From contig JAYMSP010002888.1 of NCBI GenBank assembly GCA_036897095.1, positions 1-22,026 on the forward strand: a stretch of 22,026 nt of DNA, written 5' to 3'. Origin of the DNA: Plantago elongata (lineage: Eukaryota; Streptophyta; Magnoliopsida; Lamiales; Plantaginaceae). The notes beneath the pieces were generated by a model. That model was not told the origin of the DNA and searched no databases. It saw only the letters and a program-made list of their open reading frames with translations. A program made the translations under genes and the position numbers. This document shows positions 9,378 to 19,023 of this stretch, one piece after another (the stretch's first letter is position 1; every line of letters begins with the position of its first letter).

Positions 9378-9572
9378 TCATCTACCAGTCATTTTGGTAA
9401 TGTTCCATTGTTCAGTTTGCAGTTCCACTTCTTTCTTCCTCAAAGCCCTGTAAGACTGGGCGGCTAGTAACAACAGAACACCAAAAACTCTTAACTCAGA
9501 ACACTCTTTCAACATTGCCCTTAACTAATTGAAACAAATCAATTGCCATCCTCCTCAAAGCAGCATTATTCA
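9378..9572 (-). pseudogene. Unidentified coding-like fragment downstream of the kinase gene
   Basis: On the - strand an acceptor-like TCTGTCCTGCAG (ending at 9573) is followed by an open frame reading NNAALRRMAIDLFQLVKG and NVERVF, which stops at 9496-9498. A second frame, from an ATG at 9515 to a stop at 9378-9380 (45 codons), reads ELRVFGVLLLLAAQSY, ALRKKEVELQTEQWN and ends KMTGR. The two look like one protein tail broken by a one-base shift near 9500: amphipathic, then hydrophobic, then charged. I do not recognise the family. It could be the last exon of a lost gene, or simply the 3' UTR of the kinase transcript, whose stop is about 100 bp upstream. Confidence 0.35.
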
Positions 9573-9671
9573 CTGCAGGACAGACATATCATAATATAGA
9601 CTATGGTTCTTTGTACATATTTTTAGTAGAATCAAGCAGTTGCACTGCTTTGCTCATCGGAGAAAAATAGG

Positions 9672-12600
9672 TTACTCCATGACAAGTTCCATGTGCCGGT
9701 TTAAGTCTTTTAGGTAGGTTGTTGAGGTGTATTCATCCAAGTCACAGGCATCCAAGATCAACGCTCTTCCGCTCATTTTCTGCTGCTTCATGTCTACACC
9801 TTCATTTTCGCCTTTCAACAGCTGAACTACCTGTAACACCAACAACACGAGTGCTGGTGAATTAGCAATAAGTCTCTTCATTTTAGCAGATGACAAGGGA
9901 AATAGATAGTAAAGTGTATGTACTCGGTTCATGCTAGGCCGTAAGTTGGGCAAGTGATGTATGCATGTTGAGGCTGTGTACATGGCCCGCTTCATTTCTA
10001 TTACGTTGTAGGTTTCTCCTAGCCGGGGATCTGCTATTTGTTTGATATCATTCTTCTCCAAAAATGGTTTTGCCTGCATCATTTAGAATGGGAAAATTAA
10101 CAATCACCAATATGGCATTCTTAAAAACAAGTGAATCTGTTCTTCACAAGTGTGAAGAGATCCATACCCACATCACAAGGCTTTGTCTACTTGAATCAAC
10201 TGCTCGGCGGCCAGTTAGGAGCTCCAGTAACAAGACTCCAAAGGCAAACACATCAGTTTTCTCATGAACTATTCCATGCATGAAGTACTCAGGAGCCATG
10301 TACCTGATCTCAAACATATGTGTACATTTAGCAACAGGAAATGGAAGCACAAGGAAAATCTAATTTCCAATTAATACCCGAAAGTCCCTTCAATTGGAGA
10401 AACAACATGATGAGCCCATTTCTCTGGAAGCCATTTCGCCAGTCCAAAATCAGATATCTGCATCGAATACACAAGGTTCAACCGGTTCTCCTTTCAAGAC
10501 CACATTTCATTGAAAGAAATAGTTCTATATGTTCCTAGGCTAATAAGAATGAGTTAATTAAGGAAACCTGAGCTTCATAATCTTCAGAAAGTAGTATGTT
10601 TGAGGCTGTTATGTCTCTGTGAACTATACGTCTTTGACAGTTGCAATGCAGGTAGTCTAACCCCTCAGCTACTCCAACTGCTACTTTATACCGTGTTTCC
10701 CATTCCAAGTTCATATTGGAACCTGAAGATGAAGAACTGATTCATCAGGTTAGGTCTAATTGACTGTTGTGGTTATAAATAGTCCGTAGCATCTAACTAA
10801 GTTTCTTGCTTTTCAATTGGTCTACAAGCTTTGTATTTATGAATCAGGTGTAAGTAAATATCTTCCCTTTTGCACTGTCTACTTGATTGTTCATCACTTA
10901 GTATATTAAACAAGATTTTACTTGGCAGGGCAGATAAAAGCATCACCGTGTAATATGGCCGCGAGGCTTCCATGAGGAAGAAACTGGAGCACAAGGTGCA
11001 ACCCACCATCCGCGCTAAAGCCAATCAATTTAGCAGCGTTTGGATGGTCGATGTGAGCAATGATCCCGAGCTCAGATAAGAAGGCTCCTACTCTGTCCTC
11101 GTCGTTTTTGTCTTCCTTAATGATCTTTTTTACAGCTACAACTTGACCATCTGATAAGTACCCTCTGTACACTTCTGCATGTCCTCCTTTCCCAATCAAC
11201 TTATCTGATCAAATATGTAAAAGACTTTGAGCGAACAGTTGACAGATAAAACAACACAGAGCTGGAACCATATTAGACACTAATTTTGTCTGAGGAAAAC
11301 ATATTAATATTAGAATTCAATCACACTGGACAAACATAAAAGTCTCTACTAAAAATGTAAATCAAGAACAAAAGTTAAACTTAAGTTCAACGATGATGAC
11401 TTTTGATATCCAATTAAGTGTTGTGCATTTTAGCTCAATGAGTCAGCTTCTAAGCTTTAAATATCCCAACTGCTCAAACTTGATACTACTATTGTCTTTT
11501 GGTCCATTAGACATTTATGTTTGTACAGATACCCAAATGTTCAAGTAAACATCAACAATTTCACACATCAAGTAGCAAATCCGGCTTTAACTATATAATA
11601 AAATTTGTAATGTCATCAACTTCTTTAAACACTTATGACCTCCACAAAAGTAGTTGATGTCTATCCTAGCTCTTGTGAATGGATTAAGCTTGGCTACTAA
11701 CCAGATTGTTACATTCTCCACGAGGGATTAAAAATATAAGATCAGAATCAAGAGTCAAACATAACAACTACTTTCTGCTGACCTTAAGTAGCCCACCTGT
11801 TTATGGAATGGTCAAAACATGGTCCCACTACAAGTCCTTCAACTTCAAGTACACCTAACTCAAAACAATACCATCTTTCTTACTTTTTTCCTTTTCTTTT
11901 GTGTCTTGGATAATTCACATCCATGGCGAAGGCAGGAACATATCGACCGCCGTCGCCAAATTAGAGTTTCTGATGTTATATCATCTTATCGAAATTTCAT
12001 CACTCCTTGGACAGTTTCTATTGTATTTCATTTCGTTCCCCTAAAGTTTATTCCTGGATCTCCTCAGACTATTATCCTAGTGATTGGGAAGACAAAGTTC
12101 TGTTCTTGCTAACCTACTTATCTCTTGAACAAATAGTATAGTACTCACTAATTAACAAATGGATAGAAAATAGTCTACAACTTCATGAATTTGCGTACCA
12201 AAGTGAACTCAGTCAAAAGTTTCAGCATTCCAAAGATAAAAGTCATGATACTGCAAAAGTGCTGCAGGAGTGGGGTAGTTGATAACTTCATATCCAACCA
12301 TAATGCTTAATTGAACTTATCATTATAAACATACTAGCATGCTTTTGTAGATAACCATCATAATTTACAGACACTGAAATGACAATTCTGGAATGTTTAA
12401 TATGTTTGCTAACCAAAGGACAAATACATCAGATGTTGGCTACATATGAAAAAAGTGCTTCATATAGATGATTTCAGGTTTTGAAACAATTTCCATCACA
12501 TATTTTCATGTTGATGGTGCTAGCATGCTAACTTCAGGGACAACAACATTGAATGTAGTGTGAATATTAAGTTCAAGTGACAACAAAATAATTTAAATCA

Positions 12601-13994
12601 TTCCATCTATATCTCATGTTTAATCACATTAATTCCACATTCAAGAATGGTCTCTATAAAGTCGGCTAATTTCCATGATTCACTAATTTAATCAATGAGT
12701 TTCAACCAAGTGCTTTGCTCTCTAGTTGACACTTAACATATTAATTAGGTGTTAACGGGGTTTTACACTCTCCGCAGTTTGAAAGTGCAACAAACCCCGT
12801 GGTGGAGGTTCTCGCTTTATTTTGTTTGGTAAAAGATCAACCTGAAGGAGTGTTTTCTTACATTTTCTTGCAATCTAAAGAACTTGTTCGCCGTCTCACA
12901 TATAAAATGTAAAAATAACATATAGACCATATAAACCCACGCAAACTCAAGAAAACCAAGCATGAACTTATGAATGAACAGGTTTGTGAATTAGTCAAAA
13001 AACCATGAAAAAGTTACTAATTAGCAAGAATCTGAAAGATAAGCTTGTTCGTTTTATTGGACTCACCAGGATTAAAGTTGTCAGTGGCTAGATTAAGCTC
13101 CTCCAAGCTAAAGTTCCTCCAAGATGGCTTAGGCACAACAAAGTCACCACAATCAATGGCAGCCACTGCGCAATTCTTCTTCTTTATCGACTTCTTGGAT
13201 ACATCCTGTCCGCCTAGCAATGGAAGCAACGGAATTATCGAAAACCGCCTTGTCGATTGCCTCTTTATGGCACCAAGCATCTTCTTCCAATGCAGATACC
13301 CAAACCCAAAATCATCGGCAGTATCTTTCGGCGTCTTAGGCGATTTCTCACTCCCGAAGCTGCTGCTCCTGCTTCCAAAGCTTCCACTGCTCCTGTCCGA
13401 ATCCGAACTTGATACCGGAACCTCCAGTACACCCCTCGGAGACGTCTGCTCCTCTGTTTCGTCCTGTTTCAATTCGGAGGTTTCCATTTTTCCATTTTCC
13501 TCGTCTGTTTCGTCCTGTTTTGTTTCGGACATTTCCATTTTTGCATTTCCCTCCTCTGTTTCGACCTGTTTTAATGATTCAGTCTCTGGGTTATGTTCTT
13601 CTGCCTGTGTTGCTAACGATTCCGGAAAAAGTTTCAAACTTTCTGCATTGCAATTGCACCAAATCAAAGCTTGTCATTTAAACATACAGCTAATTGAAGA
13701 ATTTCACTTGTTTTCTTGGCAAAGTGGACCATAAACATTTAAAACTATACCTTACAAAACAAACATAAACAACATTCTCAATAATTGCAAAAAGAAACAA
13801 TTTGCAAACAATTGGTGTGCATAAAATCAGCAATCTCTCTCCCTCTTCTTTTTCCCTCTATAATGGGAAACAAGACAACAATAAATGAATTGCAGAGTAG
13901 CTCGAAAACACAACATAATTCCATTCTATTAATCACACACAACAAAATGATATGACATTAAATACAAAAATGAAGAGATTTATTTACCTCCCAT
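9672..13994 (-). CDS. Receptor-like cytoplasmic kinase, RLCK-VI type (ROP-binding kinase family), 8 coding exons
   Basis: Ser/Thr kinase without signal peptide or transmembrane segment; relatives bind ROP GTPases and act in the cytoplasm or at the plasma membrane. Coding exons on the - strand: 13994-13988, 13642-13067, 11204-10947, 10722-10568, 10457-10378, 10303-10168, 10073-9924, 9830-9672. All introns begin GT and end AG, phases agree, and the product is 506 residues. Residues 28-67 hold acidic 17-residue repeats. Next come the family-typical SPRGVLEVP (about 70-78), a Ser-rich patch, SPKTPKD and [11 protein letters not shown]. The kinase domain starts near 188: IGKGGHAEV loop (198-206), VAVK lysine K220, helix-C E239, HRD with D317, DFG with D335, APE with E364. 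The tail ends [19 protein letters not shown]...NRHMELVME, as in the family. The catalytic loop reads HRDITASN, with Thr where most Ser/Thr kinases have Lys. It looks intact. The fallback start would be Met38 if exon 1 is wrong. Confidence 0.9.
10948..11203 (-). other. Kinase N-lobe exon (exon 3 of the RLCK gene)
   Basis: This 258-base exon (11204-10947) encodes the glycine-rich loop, the ATP-anchoring lysine in VAVKKI and helix C in [16 protein letters not shown], ending LAAILHG. The acceptor is TTTGATCAG and the donor CACG/GTGATG. Its preservation, with no stop or frameshift over the most conserved region, is good evidence for a live gene rather than a pseudogene. Confidence 0.85.
11205..13066 (-). 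other. Long intron 2 of the RLCK gene (1862 bp)
   Basis: It lies between donor CTG/GTGAGTCC and acceptor GATCAG/ATAAG. The interior is AT-rich. It contains a 46-base hairpin (12755-12800) and a + strand open frame at 11819-12112 of doubtful meaning. No transposon ends were recognised in it. Confidence 0.8.
12755..12800. repeat. Perfect 9-bp inverted repeat in intron 2
   Basis: ACGGGGTTT (12755-12763) and AAACCCCGT (12792-12800) are exact inverted copies around a 28-base loop in otherwise AT-rich intron sequence. It could form a stem in RNA or be a decayed transposon terminus pair. Confidence 0.55.
13449..13568 (-). repeat. 51-bp tandem repeat in kinase exon 2 (17-residue protein repeat)
   Basis: TCTGTTTCG(T/A)CCTGTTT recurs on the + strand at 13453, 13504 and 13555, a period of 51 bp. 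In the kinase frame this gives residues 28-44 ([17 protein letters not shown]), 45-61 ([17 protein letters not shown]) and a partial third copy, QDETEE (62-67). The period is a multiple of three, so the reading frame is kept. Confidence 0.85.
13988..13994 (-). other. Seven-base first coding exon of the RLCK gene
   Basis: Exon 2 is open upstream of its conserved part but has no in-frame ATG before residue 38: a stop occurs just upstream, and TTGCAATGCAG/AAAG is an acceptor. Upstream on the - strand, CATATC ATGGGAG/GTAAATAA supplies an ATG, one full codon and one base before a donor. Joining them gives [11 protein letters not shown] in the correct frame. The 345-bp intron between them ends at 13643. 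Confidence 0.75.
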
Positions 13995-14295
13995 GATATG
14001 GTTATGATAAATCAAATAGAATTTTGAGAATGGTTGTTAATGAAGTCCAAGATAGGATTTTTTATTTGAGGAATTGAGGATATAAAAAGATGTTGATGAA
14101 ATCTTGAGAAAAATGTTAATTTTTAATCATCTTTTTCAATCTCCTCTGTTGTTCTGCAACAACAGAGAGGACAGAGAAGGAAGAAGAGGAAGATAGTTTT
14201 GGAGGGAGAGAAAAGTGTAGAGAAAAAAAAAATGATGATTAAAATTGATTGACAAGTTGTGAATATTGAGAGGAGAGGAGTGAAATTACTAGCTT
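13995..14295 (-). promoter_or_regulatory. Putative 5' leader of the RLCK gene, pyrimidine-rich, with a tiny uORF
   Basis: Between the inferred transcription start (about 30 bp below the TATA box) and the ATG lie about 300 bases. On the - strand they include a TC-rich run (TTTTTTTTTCTCTACAC and CTTTTCTCTCCCTCC, about 14200-14232), which is common in plant leaders. A four-codon upstream ORF, ATGATTAAAAATTAA, occupies 14130-14116. Transcript boundaries are inferred from sequence only. Confidence 0.55.
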
Positions 14296-14318
14296 TGTGG
14301 TGGAGGGAATTAATGCAA

Positions 14319-14326
14319 TATTTATA
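14319..14326 (-). promoter_or_regulatory. TATA box of the RLCK gene
   Basis: TATAAATA on the - strand, in a GTATAGTATAAATATTGC context, lies about 325 bp upstream of the proposed ATG and just upstream of the TC-rich leader. No other TATA-like word is as well placed. Confidence 0.6.
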
Positions 14327-14954
14327 CTATACTAAAGACCATCTGATCTCCATACTCATATTGTTTCCAAATTATTAAAGAATAATTTCATGATTATTGT
14401 AATTGGTAGTTTAAGTTATTAATTGTGTGTGTCAATAGTTGGTTGATTGTGACATTACATAGTTGATGGAATGGGAATGGGATGAATTCTAACTTCTAAG
14501 CTCTCGTTTATGGTTTAGTTCGTCATTATTGGCGCAACCACCGCTCGGGTTAACCAACCTAACCATCATCACACTCACTCCTAACTGTTTTTTTTTCCTC
14601 CCAAGGTAATGACAAAGATATCCTCCCATACTTTGAAGGAAACTCTATATTAAGGTGAAATATACTATCCAAGACTATTCTATGAATAGTACTAATTTGT
14701 AGTGTCGTATTCGAATTATTTTCTTAGGAGAAATTTTCACCGAGAGAGCAAAAGAGGCAAACAAACTTCAATATGATCAGATGCAAAAGTGGCAAACAAA
14801 AACTCCTACAACTTCAGCTCAATTCCCTACTAATATCAAAGCTCCAGTAATATTACCCTGATATCATCGGAGCTCCTATCAATCGTGATTCCTACCAAAC
14901 TATTGTTCCGGTAGCATACATTGTCTTGTAGCTTACAAGCTTCCTAGCGGCTGG
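14327..14954. other. Upstream intergenic region of the kinase gene
   Basis: It presumably contains the distal promoter. A + strand stretch near 14730-14850 reads GEIFTERAKEANKLQYDQMQ and KWQTKTPTTSAQ without stops for about 45 codons, but I do not recognise it and it closes soon after. No RNA gene or terminal repeat was seen. Confidence 0.45.
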
Positions 14955-15835
14955 TGTGACAACCTTGAGGTTGTCATACCTCGAGCCCAAATTTAAAAAT
15001 AATACGTTTTCAGGAAAATAAAGGTTGGTATTAAAAAGTATTGTATACACATTCATATACTTTAAAAGAGTTGATGATAAAGGTTTTATGATAAAAAAAA
15101 AAAAGGAGCATTTCTAATATATCTAATAAATATAAAGAGTTTTTTCGCAATATATTAAAATGTGTTATATATGTGTTTAATAAAAAATATAATGCATTAA
15201 GTATAGCTCCTTATTTCTAAATTTGCACATAATCTTATTATGTATCAATTTTAATATATAAAGTTTTTAGGAATAAGGAGCATATATTACAGTATTTCAC
15301 AATTCTGACTTTTTTCCAAGTACCAAAATCAATCAATTTGATGTTTGATTATACTTAAAGTCAAATTCATTGAGATTTCCATACAGTACTGGAAATTGTT
15401 TAGAGTATAATCAATTTGCAAATATATTTTCAAGGTGAAGTTTCAGCACATGTTGAATCCTTTAGGGACAGTCTGGACTTTACTTATAGTATTAAACTGA
15501 TTTCTGAACTGTATATGTTCAAAATTAGGAATACACGTAAATATGTGTATTCAGAGAGTAACATATTATTTACTTTTGGGATGGATTTGACATTGAATTT
15601 TAGTGGAGTTATTGAAAATAGAAGATTATGTATAGAAGCTTGGATTTTAAATTGTTAATATTTGAAAGTGTATTGTAAGTTTTATAGGATTGATCAATGG
15701 TATATTTATATGTTAGATTCATGAAACGATAATGTTAAAGTCAACATTGGTGAATAGACTTTAAACACTCGCTCATAGTTAAATTCTAACTTTTCCTTGA
15801 ACAAGTCAGTGAATAGAGTAGCAAAATAATATTTT
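14955..15835 (+). other. AT-rich region, possibly a truncated Ty3/gypsy LTR
   Basis: TGTGACAACC at 14955 resembles the 5' terminus of many plant gypsy LTRs. It is followed by a perfect 8-bp stem (TGACAACC-TTGA-GGTTGTCA, 14957-14976). The rest is AT-rich with no coding content that I can recognise, including the 80-codon open frame at 15416-15658. No matching TGTCACA end or second copy was found; the LINE at 15836 may have cut it. Confidence 0.3.
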
Positions 15836-16049
15836 TTGAAGCCTAATAACATTAAGAAGCGATTAGTTCATTACAAGATCCCCATAGAGAGCCACACATT
15901 AGCGGAGGTCAAAGTTTATCAAGTCTTTAGACAAAATACAATCTAATCAAGGTGGGCAAAAGTCCCAAACCTTGATAGACACACCTAAATCGAGAGTAAC
16001 TCTACTAATTGCTGAATTAAATTCTTGAGAACAAATAAATTGATAGTAT

Positions 16050-17411
16050 CTGCAGCTTCATTCTATTCTCGATAAACAAAAGAGAATTCCACAAAGCGCA
16101 ATTGATCACAAAGGTTGAGAATGTCCTGAACTAGCTGGTGTTGAGGCCACTGTGCTGCTTTCTCCCTGTCCAGACAATCAAGAGTATACTTGGAATCAGT
16201 TTGGACGGTTAAAAATATTAGCATGTAACGCAAGCAAGATTCCTGATCTGATAGCATGTAACTCAACCATGGTAATATCCGTCCTACCTAGATGAGCAGC
16301 TCCAGCTATAACCAGCTCTCCCTTATGGTTCCTAATAAGGCATCCTATTACTGCTGATATGTTATGATTCTGAACAGAGGCATCAGTGTTCAAACAAAAG
16401 AGATTGCATTCAGGAGGGTTCCATTTACAAACAATGGCCTTATGAATAACCTGAGTCTTGAGATTAACATTAAGAATGTCCTTATTAAATTGCCAGAACA
16501 TCCATTCTAAAGGAGATATGTTAATCTCAGCATTATTGAAAATCTTATCATTCCTACACTTCCAGATAAGCCACCATAAGTGTACAATGGTGAGAGATTG
16601 CTCAAGCTGTAAATCTGGAGAAAATATCACTTCAGTGACATGAGTGTATAACTCAATGTTAAAATGAACCACTTTCCTGATCAGATCATGGAAAATACTA
16701 CAATGAAGGAAAAGGTGATTAATACTCTCCTCAGCAACCATACAACAAGCACACAAAGGGGACTCAATGATAACTTTTTTCCACAAATTTAGAGCAGTAG
16801 GAAATCTATCCCAAACCAAGAGCCAAATAAAGAACCTAACTTTGGGAATAGATGGGAGTTTCCAAATTCTAAGCAAAGACCACTCACAACCATAAGGGGC
16901 ATTCTTCCTGATGAGGTGATTATAAGAACTCTTAATAGAAAATAAACCATCAGAACTAGGATTCCATAGCACATGGTCCTGAGCATTTGAAATTGATAAA
17001 AGAAATGCACAGATTTCCTGAACAATCTCGGCAAGTAGATGCTCATGAAGTTTCTGATGGTTCCATTTTCCATCAAGAATGAAATCTCTAACTAAATCTT
17101 CCCTATGGACAGAGTGGTTAACAAAATCAGAGAGAGGACCCTTCCCCATCCAATTATCAGACCACATTCTAATATGATCACCATTACCAATCAAGAACAC
17201 AATGGCATCCTTAAAGTTATCTTTGTTTGAGAATTTGCTTCCATAAGTAACTACGATGAAAATTTTCATCAGTGTCCCAAAGAGCAGAGTTAGCTAGATA
17301 CTTGTTAATGTAGACCTGAGACCACAAGGAGTTTGGTTGAGAGAGAAGTTTCCAGGTGTGCTTAAGCACTTGATTAAGAAAGGAAAGATTCCTAATACCC
17401 AAACCTCCCAT
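16050..17411 (-). pseudogene. LINE ORF2 C-terminal part: zf-RVT and RNase H (pseudogene)
   Basis: It starts with MGGLGIRNLSFLNQVLKHTW (from 17411) and shifts frame near 17260. The 357-codon frame at 16196-17269 follows: IRMWSDNWMGKGPL, DGLFSIKSSYNHL, and the zf-RVT region with IPKVRFFIWLLVWDRFPT, PLCACCMVAEESINHLFLHC. An RVT_3-type RNase H then begins NTDASVQNHNISAVIGC and ELHAIRSGILLAL, holding the first Asp and the Glu. A further frameshift near 16200 leads to QTDSKYTLDCLD and FSFVYRE (16063-16200), then a degraded tail. This is an unusually long open stretch for a dead element. Confidence 0.88.
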
Positions 17412-17414
17412 ACT

Positions 17415-18936
17415 CTAAGGTCTACACACCAAGTTCCATCTAACTTTAGCTCTAGTTTTACGAGCAGACTTACCATTCCAAAGGAAATGATTGTTGATAG
17501 AATCAATTTTGTCAATACAAGTATTTGGTATTTTGACAATAGACATACAGTTTGAAGGTATAGAGTGGGTCACACTTTGAATGAGAACTAGTCTACCTGC
17601 ATAAGACAGATAGCTAGAATACCATATATTAACTTTATGCATGATTCTATCAACAATGTGATTAAAAAAGTCCCTCTTTTTCCTACCCAATAAGAAAGGG
17701 TGACCAAGATATCTATTAAGTCTTTTATTATGAGTAACACCTAAATACTCAGTAAGCCCTTGTTTCCAATGAATAGGAGTATTAGGTGAGAAAATTGCTC
17801 TAGACTTCTCCCAACACATAAATTGACCAGAAGCAAGGCCATACTCATTAAGACAGTTAACAAGAGAAGTGATAGATTCCACATTAGCCTTACAAAAGAC
17901 CATGCAATCATCAACAAAACATAGCAGGGGAATAGCATGACCATTTTTGGAAGCATTGAGAGGGTAAAAAAACTTTGCCATGATACTTCTTAAGAAGAAG
18001 ATGAACCAGGAGTTCTTGGCAAAGGATGAAAAGATAAGGTGATAAAGGATCACCTTATCTTAATTCCCTTTGAGGAAACCAAGCTTCAGAAATTTGATTA
18101 TTGATCCTAATCTTAAAAGAAACTGTTTTAATACAAGTGAGGATAAGCTGAATGAAGGAAGGAGGGAAATTAAATTTTCTGAGCCAGATCAATAAAATCA
18201 CATTCCATTCTATCATAAGCTTTAGCAATGTCCAATTTCAGACCAAGAAAGCAATTTTTAGATTTTTTTCTTCTTATTCAAGGTATGAAGCAATTCATGA
18301 GCAATAATAACATTGTTTCCTATATGTCTTCCATGCACAAAATCATTCTGGAAAGGAGTTACAAGATCATGCAATAAAGGTCTGATTCTAGCAACAAGAA
18401 CTTTAGAAATGATCTTGTAACTCACATTGTATAAACTTATTGGCCTGAAATGTCCAGGTTTCTGAGGGTTCTCCTTCTTAGGAGTGAGCACAATCAAAGT
18501 TTCATTGAGTTGTTTATCCAATTGGCCATTTTTGAAAAAATAGTTAACATGCTCAAAAACTTGTTTATCAATCAAATCCCAATGCTTTTGAAAGAATAAA
18601 GCATTAAGTCCATCAGGACTCGGTGCCTTATCACAACCAATAGCATGAACAACATTAGAGACCTCATCAACAGACACAGGAGCAAGCAATGGAGACCACT
18701 TATTGACATCAACTGTGGGAGTGATGAGTTCATGGAAAGGGGAAGAACTGGAACCGATAGATTGAGATTGAGAACAAAAGAAAGACATGAACTCATTAAT
18801 CAATAAGGATTGATCAGTGTTCCAAACACCATCAGAATTTATGATGCCATGGATAATGTTCTGTCTCTTTTGGTGGGATGCTTTGGCATGAAAATTTTTT
18901 GTGTTAGCATCACCAAGCTTTTGTTGGTTGGTGGTA
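17415..18936 (-). pseudogene. LINE ORF2 reverse transcriptase (pseudogene)
   Basis: It begins with LGDANTKNFHAKASHQKRQ (18845-18920) and continues to 18258 with DKAPSPDGLNALFFQKHW, LIVLTPKKENPQKP, FRPISLYNVSYKIISKVL and VARIRPLLHDLV. A frameshift in the KKKKI run moves on to LKLDIAKAYDRMECDF, which holds the first catalytic Asp. LR-stop-GDPLSPYLFILC follows near 18030-18055. The catalytic pair is in CFVDDCMVF (FVDD, a variant of the usual FADD; near 17910-17925). The frame at 17415-18053 then runs through LGHPFLLGRKKRDFF and YLSYAGRLVLIQSV. All motifs are recognisable, but no single frame carries them. Confidence 0.88.
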
Positions 18937-18946
18937 GTGTATCGAA

Positions 18947-19023
18947 ATGGGCAACATGTAGATTAGACTGCTGAGCAAAGGCTGGGCCTTATTCCTTAAG
19001 ATTGTATTCACTGTGTATCGAAG
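18947..19023. other. Junction between LINE and copia element B
   Basis: Only 77 bases separate two elements that face each other head to head. GTGTATCGAA occurs at 18937-18946 and again at 19013-19022. No LTR end and no primer-binding site for the copia element is visible here. Confidence 0.5.

Larger units (their letters stand above)
15836..18946 (-). mobile_element. 5'-truncated LINE (L1-like) element
   Basis: Read on the - strand, this is ORF2 from just before the reverse transcriptase to a short 3' A-rich end (GGCTTCAAAAAATA near 15836). The order RT, linker, zf-RVT, RNase H is that of plant L1-like elements. ORF1 and the endonuclease are missing, as expected from incomplete reverse transcription or from deletion. 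Several frameshifts and a stop replacing Gln in the LRQGDPLSP motif make it inactive. It belongs to a different lineage from the LINE fragment at 1-745, because the shared linker region is quite different. Confidence 0.88.

Noticed and set aside
13045..13734. A 229-codon + strand open frame and a second one at 13409-13681
   Set aside because: They are antisense to kinase exon 2, whose - strand translation has clear family motifs. The Ser/Pro/Phe-rich content is what the reverse complement of an acidic repeat gives.
9672..13994. Kinase locus as a pseudogene
   Set aside because: Separate open pieces first look like a broken gene, but consensus GT-AG introns with matching phases join them into one complete 506-residue kinase with all core catalytic residues.
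15416..15658. 80-codon open frame as a small gene
   Set aside because: AT-rich, no recognisable motif, no promoter or splice context; it lies in probable LTR or spacer sequence.
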